A DNA stretch of 57,648 bases. Origin: an uncultured Collinsella sp. GTDB taxonomy: Bacteria; Actinomycetota; Coriobacteriia; Coriobacteriales; Coriobacteriaceae. The notes beneath the pieces were generated by a model. The model saw only the letters and a list, made by a program, of their open reading frames with translations. It made no database searches and was not told where the DNA came from. The DNA is taken from positions 1-57,648 of the forward strand of contig CATXXF010000008.1 in NCBI GenBank assembly GCA_958403395.1, read 5' to 3'. Shown here one piece after another: positions 45,489-55,337 of the stretch. Every line of letters begins with the position of its first letter. Positions within the stretch are counted from its first letter, which is position 1. The translations under genes were made by a program, and so were the position numbers.

Positions 45489-45543
45489 GGCTACTCCTCG
45501 ATCTGAGCGAAACACGGCAGGCGCCGTATATACGGTCAATACA

Positions 45544-45573
45544 CAAAACCCGGGTCTCTTACGAGGCCCGGGC
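45544..45573 (-). terminator. Terminator after the tRNA pair
   Basis: CCCGGG-CTC pairs with GAG-CCCGGG inside 45550-45573, followed on the minus strand by TTTTGTG. It ends the tRNA transcript 10 bp after tRNA-Glu. Confidence 0.85.
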
Positions 45574-45582
45574 GTTCAATTT

Positions 45583-45659
45583 TGGTAGCCCGTACCAGAT
45601 TCGAACTGGTGATCTCCGCCTTGAGAGGGCGGCGTCCTAAACCGCTAGACGAACGGGCC
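45583..45659 (-). tRNA. tRNA-Glu (anticodon CTC)
   Basis: On the minus strand it folds as a cloverleaf: acceptor GGCCCGT/ACGGGCT (one G-U pair at 1-72), anticodon stem CCGCC/GGCGG enclosing loop CTCTCAA, and T-loop GTTCGAATC. The CCA end is encoded. Anticodon CTC reads GAG. Confidence 0.95.
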
Positions 45660-45676
45660 ATATGTAGCAAATGCAA

Positions 45677-45750
45677 TGGCTGGGATGGAGGGAGTCGAAC
45701 CCCCATTGACGGAACCAGAATCCGCTGTCCTGCCATTAGACGACATCCCA
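45677..45750 (-). tRNA. tRNA-Gln (anticodon CTG)
   Basis: On the minus strand: acceptor TGGGATG/CATCCCA, anticodon stem GCGGA/TCCGT around TTCTGGT, T-loop GTTCGACTC, encoded CCA. Anticodon CTG reads CAG. The two tRNAs are 17 bp apart and probably share a transcript. Confidence 0.95.
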
Positions 45751-46014
45751 ATGACTGCATCGCTGCGCTCGGCTGTGCCTTTGCGCAAGAAAGAAATATA
45801 CGGGAAGTTCTACGGTGACGCAAGCCCCATTTTTAACTTTTTTGAAAATCGGCCAATTTGCCCCGACCCATGAAGGACCTGTGAAGCCAAACCGCATGCA
45901 AGGGGCAAAATACCGCAAGCGCACCATAGCTACCGTTGGCAGATTGCTGCATCCTAGTCGCCGTCAATAGTGACACAATCAGGACACCAATTATCGCGCG
46001 GATATCGAGACGAC

Positions 46015-46425
46015 ATGGATGAAGAGCTTGATTACCTATGGGAGACCCTCGGCCTCGAGATAACTGCTATCCCTTGGCCGGATCGGCACAAAATTCATCC
46101 CACGCTACGACCCGCCATCACAGTCATGCAGGCAACGTATCGCGGCGCCTCATTTTTGATGATGCGAATGGCATGGCACGCGACGCTACCCGACCTCAAG
46201 CGAGTTCAGGCGAGCCTCGTGGAGCTATCTGGTATTCCCGTCGTGATTTCGGAGACCCATTTGGAGCAACGCCAACGCGACCGTTTGCAAGCGCAGCGGA
46301 TCCCGTTCATCTGCCCCGACATTCAGGCATATCTGCCCTTTATGGACGAAGAGTACTGGAGCGGCAAGCCCAACAAACAGGTAAAGATCTACGACCCGCA
46401 TAAGTGGGCACAGTTCGAGAACTGA
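46015..46425 (+). CDS. Truncated regulator-like protein (N-terminal module only)
   Basis: Protein of 136 aa. The stretch LSGIPVVISETHLEQRQRDRLQAQRIPFICPDIQAYLPFM recalls the N-terminal module of a group of MarR-like regulators (pattern GLPVV, then QRDRLI, then PFIV, then YLPFLG), usually followed by a winged helix. Here the chain ends soon after (KIYDPHKWAQFEN), so the DNA-binding part is missing. ATG 46015 has only a weak site; GTG 45970 would add 15 residues. It is between the tRNAs and a convergent gene. The likeness is from memory and should be tested by search. Confidence 0.5.
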   Translation: MDEELDYLWETLGLEITAIPWPDRHKIHPTLRPAITVMQATYRGASFLMMRMAWHATLPDLKRVQASLVELSGIPVVISETHLEQRQRDRLQAQRIPFICPDIQAYLPFMDEEYWSGKPNKQVKIYDPHKWAQFEN

Positions 46426-46445
46426 CCGGAGCGAACCTGCCGGCA

Positions 46446-46489
46446 GAAAGCGCATCCCAGAATCTGCACTCAGAACGGGACACGCTTTC
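46446..46489. terminator. Bidirectional terminator-like hairpin
   Basis: GAAAGCGCATCCC and GGGACACGCTTTC pair (11 of 13) between the convergent regulator and ArsC-family genes. Confidence 0.6.
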
Positions 46490-46497
46490 CGCAGCTG

Positions 46498-46857
46498 CTA
46501 CAGTAGTACCTCGGTCCAGGCTGCTTCCTTAAAGCCTGGAATCGCAAAGTCGTCGCCCACCAGCAGCGGACGCTTGACCAGCATGCCGTCGGTCGCCAGC
46601 AGCTCGTAGCACTCCCGATCCGTCATGCCCGCATCCAGACGCGCCTTCAGGCCCAGCTCTCGATATTTCATGCCCGACGAATTAAAGAAACGCCGCACCG
46701 GCAGCCCCGAACGAGCAATCCAGGTCGCAAGCTCATCAGCCGTGGGATTGTCCAAAACGATATCGCGGTCGATGTACTCTACCCCATGTTCGTCCAGCCA
46801 TGCCTTGGCCTTCTTACAGGTCGAGCACTTGGAATATTCAACAAACAGTACGGTCAT
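46498..46857 (-). CDS. ArsC/Spx family protein
   Basis: Thioredoxin-fold protein of 119 aa. The active CxxC is in YSKCSTCKKAKAWLDEHGVEY (Cys 10 and 13), followed by RDIVLDNPTADELATWI, RRFFNSSGMKYRELGL and MLVKRPLLVG. The family includes arsenate reductases and Spx/MgsR regulators; members with CSTCKK are often YffB/Spx-like and not proven arsenate reductases. No ars genes are near. ATG 46857 has GGAGG 6 nt upstream. Confidence 0.88.
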   Translation of the reverse strand: MTVLFVEYSKCSTCKKAKAWLDEHGVEYIDRDIVLDNPTADELATWIARSGLPVRRFFNSSGMKYRELGLKARLDAGMTDRECYELLATDGMLVKRPLLVGDDFAIPGFKEAAWTEVLL

Positions 46858-46949
46858 GGGAATCCTCCGAATATAGATCGGCCAACGCAGGCACACGCCA
46901 CACGAGGCGCCTTCGTATGATGGGCCAATTGTAGCCCGCGGGTCACACG

Positions 46950-48002
46950 TTAAACGAACCGTACCCCGAATCCGCGTTTGATGAACGGCAGCAGTTCCAT
47001 TGCCTCGGGCGTGATATGGCCCGCAACGTTCATGCGCTCGTCACCGGGAAGATCGACCCGCGCAATCTCAAGCTCGCCTTCGTAGCGCCCATATCCGCTA
47101 TTGCTCACAGCGATCGACCCCGCCTTTCGCGGCAGGCCGGCTCCGGCATCCGTCGGCACGGAATCCGGCTTAAGCGTCGTACGTGACTCCTGAGACCTAA
47201 AGATGAGGACGCTCGAGTCGGGTCGGTCGTGATGAATCTGCCCGCGCACATAGGCATAACTGAGCTCAAGCTCGCATTGCAGGTCCACGTATCCGGCGGA
47301 AACTTGAGCAAACTGCGCCCAGCCCGCATCGGAAAGATCGGGGTCGCCGACCAACACAATGTCGCAATCGGCGCCATGTGCAAGCTCAAGCATATTGAGG
47401 GCAACCTTTGACGCGCGACCGCGCTGCGCCTCGACCGTCGGCAGTCCCTCGAATACCGGCCCGCGAACGTTAGCATCACCCGGCACAAAAGCCATGATTT
47501 CGAATCCAAGCGCCGCAAGACGAAGATTCACCCGAGCAATGTCCTCCAGAGCTAAACCGGTATAAGGCTTGGGGTAAAAATTGTGGCAGGCGGCAAAACG
47601 AGTCACATCGGCACCGGCCTCACGCCACGATGCGATTTCATCAGAACTCACTGTCGATGCATTGACCACAATGCGAAATACACCGGACAGCTCCGCGACC
47701 CGCTGGGCGCTAAAGCCATAGTCCAAACGAAGGTATTCCAACCCCAGATCGCGCAAGTCCTCGATGCGCTCAAGCCCGAGCAAATCGCACGTGCGAGGCC
47801 CCACATCGGCAATGAGCGCAATGCCGCGGGCGGAAAGCAGCGACAGCACATGACGGACCTTATCGGCATACGCCGCTCCCCCATCCTCGGGAATATGCAG
47901 CGAGGTGAACGCATAGCGCGCACCCGCCGCGGCACCACGTTCAATCGTCCGCTCAATATCCTGCAGAGGGCTGGAAAGATAAATCGAAATACCCGTTTTC
48001 AC
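46950..48002 (-). CDS. mupG: 6-phospho-N-acetylmuramidase (DUF871)
   Basis: Protein of 350 aa of the DUF871/MupG family: ISIYLSSPLQD at the start of the barrel, LRLDYGFSAQRVAEL, CHNFYPKPYTGL (signature), AFVPGD and a C-terminal cyclophilin-like domain. MupG splits imported MurNAc-6P-GlcNAc into MurNAc-6P and GlcNAc inside the cell, so it completes the recycling route with the neighbouring MurP and MurQ. GTG 48002 has AAAGGAG 9 nt upstream. A terminator-like hairpin precedes its ribosome site. Confidence 0.88.
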   Translation of the reverse strand: MKTGISIYLSSPLQDIERTIERGAAAGARYAFTSLHIPEDGGAAYADKVRHVLSLLSARGIALIADVGPRTCDLLGLERIEDLRDLGLEYLRLDYGFSAQRVAELSGVFRIVVNASTVSSDEIASWREAGADVTRFAACHNFYPKPYTGLALEDIARVNLRLAALGFEIMAFVPGDANVRGPVFEGLPTVEAQRGRASKVALNMLELAHGADCDIVLVGDPDLSDAGWAQFAQVSAGYVDLQCELELSYAYVRGQIHHDRPDSSVLIFRSQESRTTLKPDSVPTDAGAGLPRKAGSIAVSNSGYGRYEGELEIARVDLPGDERMNVAGHITPEAMELLPFIKRGFGVRFV

Positions 48003-48018
48003 GCTTCAACGCTCCTTT

Positions 48019-48052
48019 AAAAAAGGCCGGCGGAGCAGCTAGCCCCGCCGGC
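48019..48052 (-). terminator. Intra-operon terminator-like hairpin before mupG
   Basis: GCCGGCGG (48026-48033) pairs with CCGCCGGC (48045-48052); on the minus strand it is followed by CTTTTTTAAAGGAG. The T run abuts the mupG ribosome site, so the hairpin could give partial termination between murP and mupG. Confidence 0.8.
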
Positions 48053-48119
48053 ACAACCATAACATCAAGAAATCTGCCGCGCGCCGCGAACCCTGAGCAA
48101 CACGGCTCGCGATATCAAT

Positions 48120-49550
48120 CTACTCGCCAAAGAACTCGTTGATCTTCTGCTCGTCGACGCCAAAGAACCACGTCAGGACAAAGCCGGCGGCATAGGCAAG
48201 CAGCATAGCGGCAACGTAGCCGAGCTGCTGGCCAGGAACGACGATCAGCAGGCCAAACAGACCGGAAACGCCCTGAGAAACCGTGCCGATGTGAAGCAGC
48301 GCCGCGAGCGCGCCGCCAAATCCGGCACCCAGGCAGGCCGTCACAAACGGACGAACGAGCGGCAGCGTAACAGCATACATCAGAGGCTCGCCCACACCCA
48401 GGATTCCAACGGGAATGGACTCTGCGACGTACTTCTTGAGCTTGGCGTTCTTGGTCTTAAAGTACAGCGCCAAACCGGCACCGACCTGGCCGCCGCCAGC
48501 CATCATAAGGATGGGAAGCAGGTAATTGATACCCTTGGTAGCGCCGTCGGGATCGTTGAGCATAGCGTGGATCGGCGTGAGCGCCTGATGCAGGCCGACG
48601 GAAACCAGCGGCAAGAAGCCTGCCGACAGGATATAGCCGCCCAGGACGCCCAGCTTCTCGAAGATAAAGGTCAAAACGCTAAAGATGGCAGTCGTCAGCC
48701 ATGCGCCAACCGGCTGGATGACGAGCATCAGAGCAAAGGCACCGATGATGAGCACCAGCAGCGGAGACAAGAACGTGTCGAGTGCGTTGGGCATAACCTT
48801 GCGAATCTGACGCTCCATCCAGGCAAAAAATGCGCCAGCGATGAGAGCCGCGATCATGCCGCCCGCTGCGGGGTTGTACTGCGCACTGGTGAGCGGCAGC
48901 AGAATGGCAGTGGCAGGATCAGCCGCGCCAGGCGCAAGCAGGGGCATGGCGCTGTTGGCGATACACATCATGCCGGCGATGCCGCCCAGCGCAGCGGAAC
49001 CACCAAACTCACGTGCCGCGTTATAGCCCACCAAGATGGGCAGATAGGCAAACAGGGCCCAGCCCATGGAACGAATGCCCTGGTACCACCACTCGCCTGC
49101 AAGCGCGCCTGCCGTCGAAACGTTAATGACGTTGCAGATACCGTTGATGAGGCCAGCCGCAATGATGCCGGGAAGCAGGGCGACGAAGACATTGGAAATC
49201 TTCTTGAGGAAGGCCTGAACCGGCTTAGACTCGTACTTGGCCTTCTGCGCGGCCTTGTTTGTGGCCGCAGCGTCAACCACGCTCTCGTCGGCAACGCCTT
49301 TCGCAAGGCCAGTGAGCTTGGAGAACTCCTCGAGCACCTTATTCACCTTGCCCGGACCCAGCACGATCTGCATCGTGTCGTCCTCGACCAGGCCCATCAC
49401 GCCGTCGAGTGCCTTAATGCCCTCCGTGTCGACGTTGCCCGCGTCTTTGACGGTCACGCGCAGGCGCGTCATGCACGCCGCGTTTGCCAGCACGTTGTCT
49501 TTACCGCCCAAAAGGTCCAGCAGCTTTTGAGCCAGCTCTTTGTTCGTCAT
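48120..49550 (-). CDS. murP: PTS EIIBC, N-acetylmuramic acid type
   Basis: Protein of 476 aa. The EIIB domain comes first (about 1-85; phosphocysteine in NAACMTRLRVTV at about 26), then EIIC with about ten helices (VFVALLPGIIAAGLINGICN, GYNAAREFGGSAALGG, GLHQALTPIHAML, GVGEPLMYAVTLPL). Imports and phosphorylates MurNAc, probably with GlcNAc attached given MupG. No EIIA is fused, so a cellular glucose-type EIIA must serve it, possibly that at 18016-18528. ATG 49550 has AAGGAGG 4-5 nt upstream. Confidence 0.9.
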   Translation of the reverse strand: MTNKELAQKLLDLLGGKDNVLANAACMTRLRVTVKDAGNVDTEGIKALDGVMGLVEDDTMQIVLGPGKVNKVLEEFSKLTGLAKGVADESVVDAAATNKAAQKAKYESKPVQAFLKKISNVFVALLPGIIAAGLINGICNVINVSTAGALAGEWWYQGIRSMGWALFAYLPILVGYNAAREFGGSAALGGIAGMMCIANSAMPLLAPGAADPATAILLPLTSAQYNPAAGGMIAALIAGAFFAWMERQIRKVMPNALDTFLSPLLVLIIGAFALMLVIQPVGAWLTTAIFSVLTFIFEKLGVLGGYILSAGFLPLVSVGLHQALTPIHAMLNDPDGATKGINYLLPILMMAGGGQVGAGLALYFKTKNAKLKKYVAESIPVGILGVGEPLMYAVTLPLVRPFVTACLGAGFGGALAALLHIGTVSQGVSGLFGLLIVVPGQQLGYVAAMLLAYAAGFVLTWFFGVDEQKINEFFGE

Positions 49551-49607
49551 AACTCCTCCTTGTATTGGGTATCTCGTCTGGATGTCATATCAGCTCACGC
49601 CGCGCAC

Positions 49608-50531
<924 letters not shown>

Positions 50532-50541
50532 TTCATTCACC

Positions 50542-51393
50542 TCATCTTTCCTGTTTCTCGATGTAGTTTTGCTTAATGACATGCGCCGCCCGTTCGTAGT
50601 CGCTGGCAACGTAAGCAGCGTACAGGGCATCGACAACCATAAGCTGGGCCATACGCGAAGCCATGGCACCGCTGCGGACCAAGGGTTCACTCGCAGCGAC
50701 GCCGAGCACGGCATCGGCCATGGTGGCAAGCTTGGATGATCCATCTACTTTGGTAACGGCCACAACGGGACAGTTGTGACGTTGAGCCTCGGCGGTGCAG
50801 TCCAGCACCTCTTGCGTCAAGCCCGAGTAGCTAAAGGCGATTGCCATATCGCCCTCATGCATGTTCTTGGCACATAAGAGCTGATCATGCCAGTCGTCGT
50901 ACAGATGGCACTCTTTGTCGACACGCATGAGCTTTTGCGCCAGGTCGTGCGCGACCAAACGAGAGGCATCAATACCGAACAGATTGACCGCGCGTGCCCG
51001 CTTAAGACGGGCCGCGCATCGCTCCAAGACGGTGTAATCGAGCGTTCGCGCCGTCGCCTCGATCGTACGCACGTTGCTTTTCATCACCTTCCCCACGATA
51101 CGTTCGACGCTGTCATCCATGGAGATGTCCTCGAGGGCTACGTCTTTCTTGTCACCTAAGAGCGCCAGCTCGGCAATCAGTTCGCGCTGGAACTCCTTGT
51201 AGCCCGCAAAACCCAAACGTTTGCAAAAGCGCAAAATGCTCGAGGGCGAGGAGAACGTGACATCGGCAAGACCGCGGACGGACAGCCCGACCACCTCGTG
51301 CGGATGAGCGCTTACATATGCGATGACATTGCGTTCCGCCGGGCTCGCGCTGAGCTCACGCTCGCGAAGCCGCAAAAGCAATCCGTTTGCCAT
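50542..51393 (-). CDS. murR: RpiR family regulator of MurNAc use
   Basis: Protein of 283 aa: N-terminal HTH_6 (about 1-75; VRGLADVTFSSPSSILRFCKRLGFAGYKEFQ) and C-terminal SIS domain (about 125-260; AVNLFGIDASRLVAHDLAQKLMR, MAIAFSYSGLTQEVLDC) that binds a sugar phosphate, probably MurNAc-6P. It likely controls the murQ-murP-mupG genes that follow. Upstream, GTACCG (51439-51444) and CGGTAC (51462-51467) form a candidate operator. ATG 51393 has GGAGG 8 nt upstream. Confidence 0.85.
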   Translation of the reverse strand: MANGLLLRLRERELSASPAERNVIAYVSAHPHEVVGLSVRGLADVTFSSPSSILRFCKRLGFAGYKEFQRELIAELALLGDKKDVALEDISMDDSVERIVGKVMKSNVRTIEATARTLDYTVLERCAARLKRARAVNLFGIDASRLVAHDLAQKLMRVDKECHLYDDWHDQLLCAKNMHEGDMAIAFSYSGLTQEVLDCTAEAQRHNCPVVAVTKVDGSSKLATMADAVLGVAASEPLVRSGAMASRMAQLMVVDALYAAYVASDYERAAHVIKQNYIEKQER

Positions 51394-51492
51394 CTCAAAC
51401 ACCTCCGTTGAGAAGAATTAAAGACCAACGAACGATTCGTACCGGATACAAACAGCTTTTGCGGTACATTGTGCCGCATCGTGGCGCACAAA

Positions 51493-51516
51493 GGGCGAGC
51501 GTTCTACCGCTCGCCC
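51493..51516 (-). terminator. Terminator of the VanZ-like gene
   Basis: GGGCGAGCG (51493-51501) pairs perfectly with CGCTCGCCC (51508-51516) around 6 nt; the minus strand continues TTTGTG. Confidence 0.8.
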
Positions 51517-51597
51517 CTCAAATCCGACCGCTCGGAAATACGCGCGACACAAAATGATTCAACAAGGTCGCATTATCAGAAACGGGTTTGTTACCGG

Positions 51598-52179
51598 CTA
51601 GAGCCTCGCATGGGCGCCGATCGGCCGAGTCGCATGGCGCACCAACGCCGCCGCCAGCAATACCAACAGCATGGCGGTGACATAGCCCGCAGCATCGAAT
51701 CCTAAATCGATAACGTCGAAATGCCTGCCGGGAACAAAGATCTTATGTACCTGATCGCCAACGGAGCAGGCGGCGCAAAAGAGCAATACGGGCACGCAAC
51801 GGGAGCATACGCTCCACGGACGCCTGGAAAAGCAAACCACGACCACCGAGGCGAACAATCCGACGAAGAAAAACTCTACGGTATGGGCAACGCGACGGAC
51901 GTTTGTGCCCACCCACATGCGAATGGAAGCAAGTCGGCCAGACCGGACATTCGAGGCAGCCGAATCGGCGCCCCCGGTCATTCCGTTCTCTGTCTGGGCT
52001 TCACCCGTGGCATCAGTAGCCTGAACGCCCGTAGCCTGACCCTCCACCACACGCGCGGTGGACTCGCTCAGCAACGACGTCTCCACCGCATTTTGCTCCG
52101 TCAGCACCCAGATGCCCGCCAGCGTTGCAACGAACAGAACAATTGCGGTCCATCCGATTATTTGTTTTACGCGCGCCAA
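51598..52179 (-). CDS. VanZ-like membrane protein
   Basis: Protein of 193 aa. An N-terminal helix (IIGWTAIVLFVATLAGIWVLTE) is followed by a polar segment of about 60 residues rich in Thr, Ala and Glu, predicted outside, then a VanZ pattern: RRVAHTVEFFFVGLFASVVV, DQVHKIFVPGRHFDVIDLGFDAAGY. VanZ-like proteins are of uncertain role; VanZ itself gives low-level teicoplanin resistance. Start TTG 52179 has GGAGG 7 nt upstream; no better ATG exists. The long external loop is unusual for the family. Confidence 0.8.
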   Translation of the reverse strand: MARVKQIIGWTAIVLFVATLAGIWVLTEQNAVETSLLSESTARVVEGQATGVQATDATGEAQTENGMTGGADSAASNVRSGRLASIRMWVGTNVRRVAHTVEFFFVGLFASVVVVCFSRRPWSVCSRCVPVLLFCAACSVGDQVHKIFVPGRHFDVIDLGFDAAGYVTAMLLVLLAAALVRHATRPIGAHARL

Positions 52180-52283
52180 GGGCCAACCTCCTTTTTTGAA
52201 TATCAGCGAGTGTAGCCCCAAATGGCATCGTCACCGTATCAAAATTTGAATCGCAACAGGAAGCGACAAAGCGACGCAAACCC

Positions 52284-52889
52284 CTACCCCGCCTCGCGCA
52301 TCCAGCGATCGAACGTCCCCACACACACGCCCAGGCACTTTGCTGCCTGGCTGCGGGTAATATCGCCCGCCTCATAGCTATCGCGCACCAGCTCAAACTG
52401 AGGAGGGCACGGTTTGCGAGGTCGACCGAAACGGACCCCTCGCGCCCGCGCCGCTGCAATTCCCTCCGCTTGGCGCCGATGGATATTCTCGCGCTCCACC
52501 TGCGCCACGTAGCTCAGCAGTTGCAGCACAATATCGGCAATCAGGACGTTGGTCACATCCGGCGCGCCGCTGGCCCTAGCGCGCGTGTCAAGCAATGGCA
52601 TGTCCAACACCACAATGGCAACCCCGAGCTCCTTGGTAATGCGTCGCCATTCCTCAAGAATCTCGGAGTAATTACGGCCAAGTCGGTCGATAGAAAGCAC
52701 CACCAGCACGTCCCCGTCTCCCAGGACGTGCAGCAGCTCGCGATAACGTGGTCGATCGAAGTCCTTGCCGCTCGCATGGTCGGCATAAATATTCGCCGAG
52801 CCCACGCCATAGGCGCCCAGCGCATCCAGCTGCCGATTAAGGTTCTGATCGCGCGAACTCACCCGCGCATAACCGTACACCGTCGCCAT
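52284..52889 (-). CDS. Serine recombinase, resolvase/invertase type
   Basis: Protein of 201 aa. Catalytic Ser in YGYARVSSRDQNLNRQLDAL (about residue 10), Arg-rich active-site segments (LVVLSIDRLGRNYSEILEEW), the long E helix (AQVERENIHRRQAEGIAAARARG) and a C-terminal Hin-type HTH (RSQAAKCLGVCVGTFDRWMREAG). Complete, so probably active as a small resolvase or invertase. ATG 52889 has GGGG 5 nt upstream. No transposase or phage gene adjoins it. An inverted repeat lies just upstream. Confidence 0.92.
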   Translation of the reverse strand: MATVYGYARVSSRDQNLNRQLDALGAYGVGSANIYADHASGKDFDRPRYRELLHVLGDGDVLVVLSIDRLGRNYSEILEEWRRITKELGVAIVVLDMPLLDTRARASGAPDVTNVLIADIVLQLLSYVAQVERENIHRRQAEGIAAARARGVRFGRPRKPCPPQFELVRDSYEAGDITRSQAAKCLGVCVGTFDRWMREAG

Positions 52890-52908
52890 CTCATCCCCGC
52901 TTTCTTGT

Positions 52909-52947
52909 AAACCTGCCAAAAAGGGACAGGTTTATTTTGGTAGGTTT
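52909..52947. repeat. Inverted repeat upstream of the recombinase
   Basis: AAACCTGCCAAAA (52909-52921) and TTTTGGTAGGTTT (52935-52947) pair with one mismatch; the centre contains AGGGACAGGTTT, like family C (GGGGACAGGTTTGTTT). It may be the recombinase's own operator, its crossover site, or simply a relic of family C. Confidence 0.55.
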
Positions 52948-53011
52948 TACCTCTCAAATAGCAGGTAAGCGGGCGGCCGAGCAGACGGCAAGGTAGCCAC
53001 GATTCAAATGC

Positions 53012-53036
53012 GAAGGGCGGTCCCGAAAGGCCGCTC
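53012..53036 (-). terminator. Weak terminator after the RNase R gene
   Basis: GGGCGG and CCGC(T)C around TCCCGAAAG form a short GC stem about 30-55 bp after the rnr stop; no strong T run follows. Confidence 0.4.
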
Positions 53037-53066
53037 TCCGCTCCCCCACCATGAGTCGGGATTTGG

Positions 53067-55202
53067 CTAATGGATAAGCTTAAAGTCCAAGTGCCCACGC
53101 GTGGTATTGACGCGCGAGACCTCGATAATCACGCGCTGCCCCAGCTCGTAACGGGTGCCCGTGTCGGCACCTGTGAGCGTGAGCGCGTCCTCGTCGAACT
53201 CGAACCACTCGTTGCCCAGACTCTTGATCGAAACCAAGCCTTCGACCTGCGTTAGGTCCAAGCGCACAAAAAGGCCCATGCTGCTAACCCACGAGACGGT
53301 TCCGGCATAGCGCTCGCCCAGACGGTCCTCATAGTACTGGGCAATCTTGATCTTTTGCGTCGCATGGCTGGCGGCATCTGCCGCGCGCTCGGCATCGCTG
53401 CATGCGCGGCAGATCTGCGGCAGAATGCGCGGCAGCGACTCGCGCCCCTTGCCGATCAGCCGCGGCGTACGGACCAAGGCGTCCTTGCCGCCGAGCTGCT
53501 CATAGGCCAACTGCAGTTTGAGCACGCGGTGCACCACCAGATCAGGGTAGCGACGGATGGGACTCGTAAAGTGACAGTAGCACGGCGCGGCGAGCGCAAA
53601 GTGGCCCTCGTTGCGCGGCTTGTACAGCGCGCGCTGCATGCTGCGCAGAAGCAGCGTGTTAACGAGCGGTGCGTTGGCCGTACCGGCGGCAGCATCAACT
53701 GCAGCCTGCAGCTCATCGGGGCTCCCCAGGGCAATACCGGCAGCACGGCGATCGTCGATGATGCCTAGCTGCGCCAGCGCAACGGCGGCACCGTGCAGGC
53801 TATCGGGGCTCGGATCCTCATGCACGCGATAGCAGGCCTCGATATCACGGTCTGCCAGCCACTCTGCAACGCACTCGTTGGCGAGCAGCATGGCTTCCTC
53901 GATAAGCGACGTGGCACACGAACGCTCACGCGCCACAATCTGCACGGGCACTCCGTCCTCATCCAATAGAGCGCGAATCTCGGCTGTGTCAAAATCGACT
54001 GAGCCGCGGGCGCGACGAATACGACGGCGAAGTTCGGCGAGTTCGTTAGCGGCGACAAGGAAATCGCCGAGGTCGATGTTGTAGCCGCGGGCGGCCTCCT
54101 CGCACGCAAGACCGCGCTCAAGCGCTTCCTCGCGCGAGGTCTCGGCAGCCGCAACATCCTCGGCTGCACCCTCCAGCACCGAATACTCAACCGCGCCGGC
54201 ACGCACCAGCAGCGCCTCGGCGCCGTCATAGTCCATACGCACACGCGAGCGAATCACGCTGGGGTACGGATCGTAATGCCGCACGCGACCCTGCGCATCG
54301 AGCTCGATATCGACGGTAAACGCAAGGCGGTCCTCGTCGGGACGAAGCGAGCACAGGTCATTGGACAGGCGTTCGGGCAGCATGGGAAGCACGCGATCGG
54401 CCAGATACACCGATGTCGTACGATGGCGAGCCTCAAGATCGATATGTCCGTCCCAAGCCACATAGTGTGAAACGTCGGCGATATGCACACCCAGCTTGTA
54501 GCCACCCTCGGGCGTGCGCTCCAACGAAATGGCATCGTCAAAGTCGCGCGCGTCGACCGGGTCGATCGTGATGACAAAGCGGTCGCGCAGATCGCGGCGG
54601 AGCGGGTCCTTAAGCGCCGCGGACACATCGAGCGAAAGCCCCTCGGCCTCGGCCAGCGCGGCCTCGGGATAGCTATCGGTAAAGCCGTAACGCGCCATCA
54701 CATATTGAACGCCCAAATCGGGCGCGTCATCTCCGCCAATGCGGCGTTCGATCGTCACGGTACCCGATTCCAGGCGCGTCGGGTAGGTCAAAATGCGCGC
54801 GACAACAGCATCACCCGGGTGGACGCCCAGACGATCCGCCGAGGTATCCTCGGGCAGAATGAAGAAGTCGGCCTTCAGACGCGAATCGAGCGGCTCGATC
54901 ACACCGAGCGGACCGGCGGTCTGGTACGTGCCCACCACGCTTATGGCTGCACGCTCAACCACGCTTTCGATCACGGCGCGCCGCTCACCGTGCGGGCTGT
55001 TCTTAATGCTCACGGCAACGGTATCGCCATCCATGATCTCGCGCTTACCGCGGCCCATGACCTTGTAGTCGCCGTTTTCGGTTACAACGTAGGCGCTATG
55101 CTCATGGAGCTGCACGCGCCCGGTCAGGCTCGGACGGCGTTCGCTGCGCACCGGCCCGCGCTGATTGCGAGCTCCACGCTTATGCTTGTTATTGCGCCCC
55201 AT
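53067..55202 (-). CDS. rnr: Ribonuclease R (RNB family exoribonuclease)
   Basis: Protein of 711 aa. Order: basic N terminus (MGRNNKHKRGARNQRG), cold-shock-like OB region, RNB catalytic domain (about 205-540) with the metal Asp residues in TIDPVDARDFDDAISLE and LADRVLPMLPERLSNDLCSL, then HFTSPIRRYPDLVVHR (the catalytic Arg region) and a C-terminal S1 domain (RYAGTVSWVSSMGLFVRLDL). It degrades structured RNA 3-prime to 5-prime and mRNAs released by tmRNA. ATG 55202 has AGGAGG 4 nt upstream. It stands alone. Confidence 0.94.
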   Translation of the reverse strand: MGRNNKHKRGARNQRGPVRSERRPSLTGRVQLHEHSAYVVTENGDYKVMGRGKREIMDGDTVAVSIKNSPHGERRAVIESVVERAAISVVGTYQTAGPLGVIEPLDSRLKADFFILPEDTSADRLGVHPGDAVVARILTYPTRLESGTVTIERRIGGDDAPDLGVQYVMARYGFTDSYPEAALAEAEGLSLDVSAALKDPLRRDLRDRFVITIDPVDARDFDDAISLERTPEGGYKLGVHIADVSHYVAWDGHIDLEARHRTTSVYLADRVLPMLPERLSNDLCSLRPDEDRLAFTVDIELDAQGRVRHYDPYPSVIRSRVRMDYDGAEALLVRAGAVEYSVLEGAAEDVAAAETSREEALERGLACEEAARGYNIDLGDFLVAANELAELRRRIRRARGSVDFDTAEIRALLDEDGVPVQIVARERSCATSLIEEAMLLANECVAEWLADRDIEACYRVHEDPSPDSLHGAAVALAQLGIIDDRRAAGIALGSPDELQAAVDAAAGTANAPLVNTLLLRSMQRALYKPRNEGHFALAAPCYCHFTSPIRRYPDLVVHRVLKLQLAYEQLGGKDALVRTPRLIGKGRESLPRILPQICRACSDAERAADAASHATQKIKIAQYYEDRLGERYAGTVSWVSSMGLFVRLDLTQVEGLVSIKSLGNEWFEFDEDALTLTGADTGTRYELGQRVIIEVSRVNTTRGHLDFKLIH

Positions 55203-55277
55203 GGCGCCTCCTAACTATCGATTGCGAACTCCAAAGAGTCTACCCAAATGATTCGCTTTCCTGCCGTCCCCTAGGGA

Positions 55278-55315
55278 TCAAAAAACGGGCCGCCCCATAA
55301 GAGACGACCCGTTGG
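55278..55315 (-). terminator. Terminator of ftsX
   Basis: AACGGGCCG and CGACCCGTT pair within 55284-55313; the minus strand then reads TTTTTTGATCC. Confidence 0.9.
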
Positions 55316-55337
55316 AAGGGATGAATTCCAGGCATGC

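Noticed and set aside
44100..46000. tmRNA gene near smpB
   Set aside because: No sequence with the tmRNA ends or tag frame was recognised; the only RNA genes here are the two tRNAs.
52284..53066. Prophage or transposon around the serine recombinase
   Set aside because: Neighbours are housekeeping genes (VanZ-like, RNase R), with no capsid, portal, integrase or second transposition gene.
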